5,823 bases of DNA from Alphaproteobacteria bacterium (GTDB lineage Bacteria; Pseudomonadota; Alphaproteobacteria; Rhizobiales; Aestuariivirgaceae), in assembly GCA_020441605.1 (NCBI GenBank), contig JAGRLX010000369.1, forward strand, positions 1 to 5,823. The letters run 5' to 3'. Both the position numbers and the translations under genes were made by a program. Of this stretch, positions 5,109 through 5,823 are shown piece by piece (the stretch's first letter is position 1; the number at the start of each line of letters is the position of its first letter). The notes under the pieces were generated by a model. That model saw only the letters and a program-made list of their open reading frames with translations. It did not search any database and was not told where the DNA came from.

Positions 5109-5823
5109 GTCCATCTATGACCTTGATCTCGACAAGACAGCCGCAAATTATCAACCGCTGACACCTCTCACGTTTCTGCAGCGCTCGGCGGCGGTCTATC
5201 CCTCGCATGTGGCGATCATCCACGGCGCGGCCTGTGTGACCTATCGCGATTTCTATGCCCGCTGCCGGCAATTGGGGTCGGCGCTGGCCAAGGCCGGCAT
5301 ACGAAAGGGTGATACGGTATCGGTGCTGCTGGCCAATACGCCGGCCATGCTGGAATGCCACTATGGCGTGCCGATGACGGGGGGCGTCCTCAATACTCTC
5401 AATACCAGGCTCGATGCCGCGACCATCGCCTTCTCGCTGAAGCATGCCGAGAGCAGAATCCTCATTGTCGACAAGGAATTCTCGAAACTCGGCAAGGACG
5501 CGCTGGCGCTGCTGAACGGCCAGCAGCCGATCGTCATCGACTATGTCGACCCGGAATTCGCGGTTGACGGCGAGCGGGTCGGCGCGATCGACTACGAAGA
5601 ATTTCTGACGAGTGGCGATCCCGAATTCACCTGGCACTGGCCCGACGATGAATGGGATGCGATCTCGCTCAACTACACCAGTGGTACCACTGGCAATCCC
5701 AAGGGCGTGGTCTATCATCACCGCGGCGCCTACCTCCTGGCCCAGGGCAACGTGCTGACCGCCTCGATGCCCAAACATCCCGTCTATCTGTGGACCCTGC
5801 CGATGTTCCACTGCAACGGCTGG
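5107..5823 (+). CDS. AMP-forming acyl-CoA synthetase, DmdB/AAE-like, N-terminal 239 residues (3' end outside window)
   Basis: Adenylate-forming ligase of the AMP-binding family, predicted to activate a carboxylic acid to its acyl-CoA in the cytoplasm. The frame is open to the window edge. The N-terminus (MSIYDLDLDKTAANYQPLTP) followed by LTFLQRSAAVYPSHVAIIHG fits the expected start of this clade and supports the ATG at 5107; AAGGA lies 6 nt upstream. GVLNTLNTRLDAATIAF, the A3 motif YTSGTTGNPKGV at 190-201 and LPMFHCNGW at the very end (231-239) are typical of the group that includes 3-methylmercaptopropionyl-CoA ligase (DmdB) and the plant acyl-activating enzymes such as benzoyl-CoA ligase. 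Substrates in this group range from short and medium fatty acids to aryl and methylthio acids, so the substrate cannot be told from the N-terminal part. It follows the PAP2 pair by 50 nt on the same strand, and its start lies in an inverted repeat. It is a different subfamily from prpE and not a duplicate of it. Confidence 0.9.
   Translation, partial: MSIYDLDLDKTAANYQPLTPLTFLQRSAAVYPSHVAIIHGAACVTYRDFYARCRQLGSALAKAGIRKGDTVSVLLANTPAMLECHYGVPMTGGVLNTLNTRLDAATIAFSLKHAESRILIVDKEFSKLGKDALALLNGQQPIVIDYVDPEFAVDGERVGAIDYEEFLTSGDPEFTWHWPDDEWDAISLNYTSGTTGNPKGVVYHHRGAYLLAQGNVLTASMPKHPVYLWTLPMFHCNGW

Noticed and set aside
5074..5811. Minus-strand open frame opposite the second acyl-CoA synthetase
   Set aside because: The plus strand shows YTSGTTGNPKGV and LPMFHCNGW in the expected order. 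The antisense product has no motif.

Overview
The window looks like chromosomal DNA of an alphaproteobacterium. It is GC-rich with GC-ending codon use, and the PAS_7-GGDEF protein, the PrpE sequence and the DmdB-like acyl-CoA synthetase all resemble proteins common in that class. No rRNA, tRNA, CRISPR array, transposase, integrase or phage gene is visible. The genus cannot be fixed from the sequence alone.

Layout: (1) positions 1-1491, minus strand, hold the first 497 codons of a propionyl-CoA synthetase gene (prpE) whose C-terminal end lies outside the window. (2) Positions 1492-1770 are a divergent intergenic region with no credible gene. Its right half is AT-rich and carries two near-copies of an operator-like CACGTT(G/A)AA(C)GTGA box. 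(3) Positions 1771-2757, plus strand, encode a PAS-GGDEF protein. Its GGDEF motif reads GEDEF, both guanine-recognition residues are replaced by Glu, and the inhibitory c-di-GMP site RxxD is kept. (4) Positions 2816-3940 and 3944-5056, plus strand, encode two tandem, clearly paralogous multi-pass membrane proteins of the PAP2 superfamily, closest in style to the Aur1/inositolphosphotransferase-like PAP2_3 group. (5) Positions 5107-5823, plus strand, hold the first 239 codons of a second AMP-forming acyl-CoA synthetase, of the DmdB/plant AAE type. Its start codon and part of its Shine-Dalgarno lie in a perfect 10-bp inverted repeat.

The four plus-strand genes are close together (gaps of 58, 3 and 50 nt) and no convincing terminator lies between them, so they may form one transcription unit. 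The two PAP2 genes are almost certainly co-translated. A working picture, which is inference only, is a small lipid or acyl metabolism cluster: a ligase that activates a carboxylic acid, two membrane lipid-phosphate hydrolases or head-group transferases, and a sensor protein that probably reads rather than makes c-di-GMP. The divergent prpE may share the regulatory region but serves propionate activation.

Most of the window is ordinary metabolism. The features most worth a second look are the degenerate GGDEF protein with a preserved I-site, the tandem PAP2 pair, the start-codon hairpin of the second ligase and the duplicated operator-like box.
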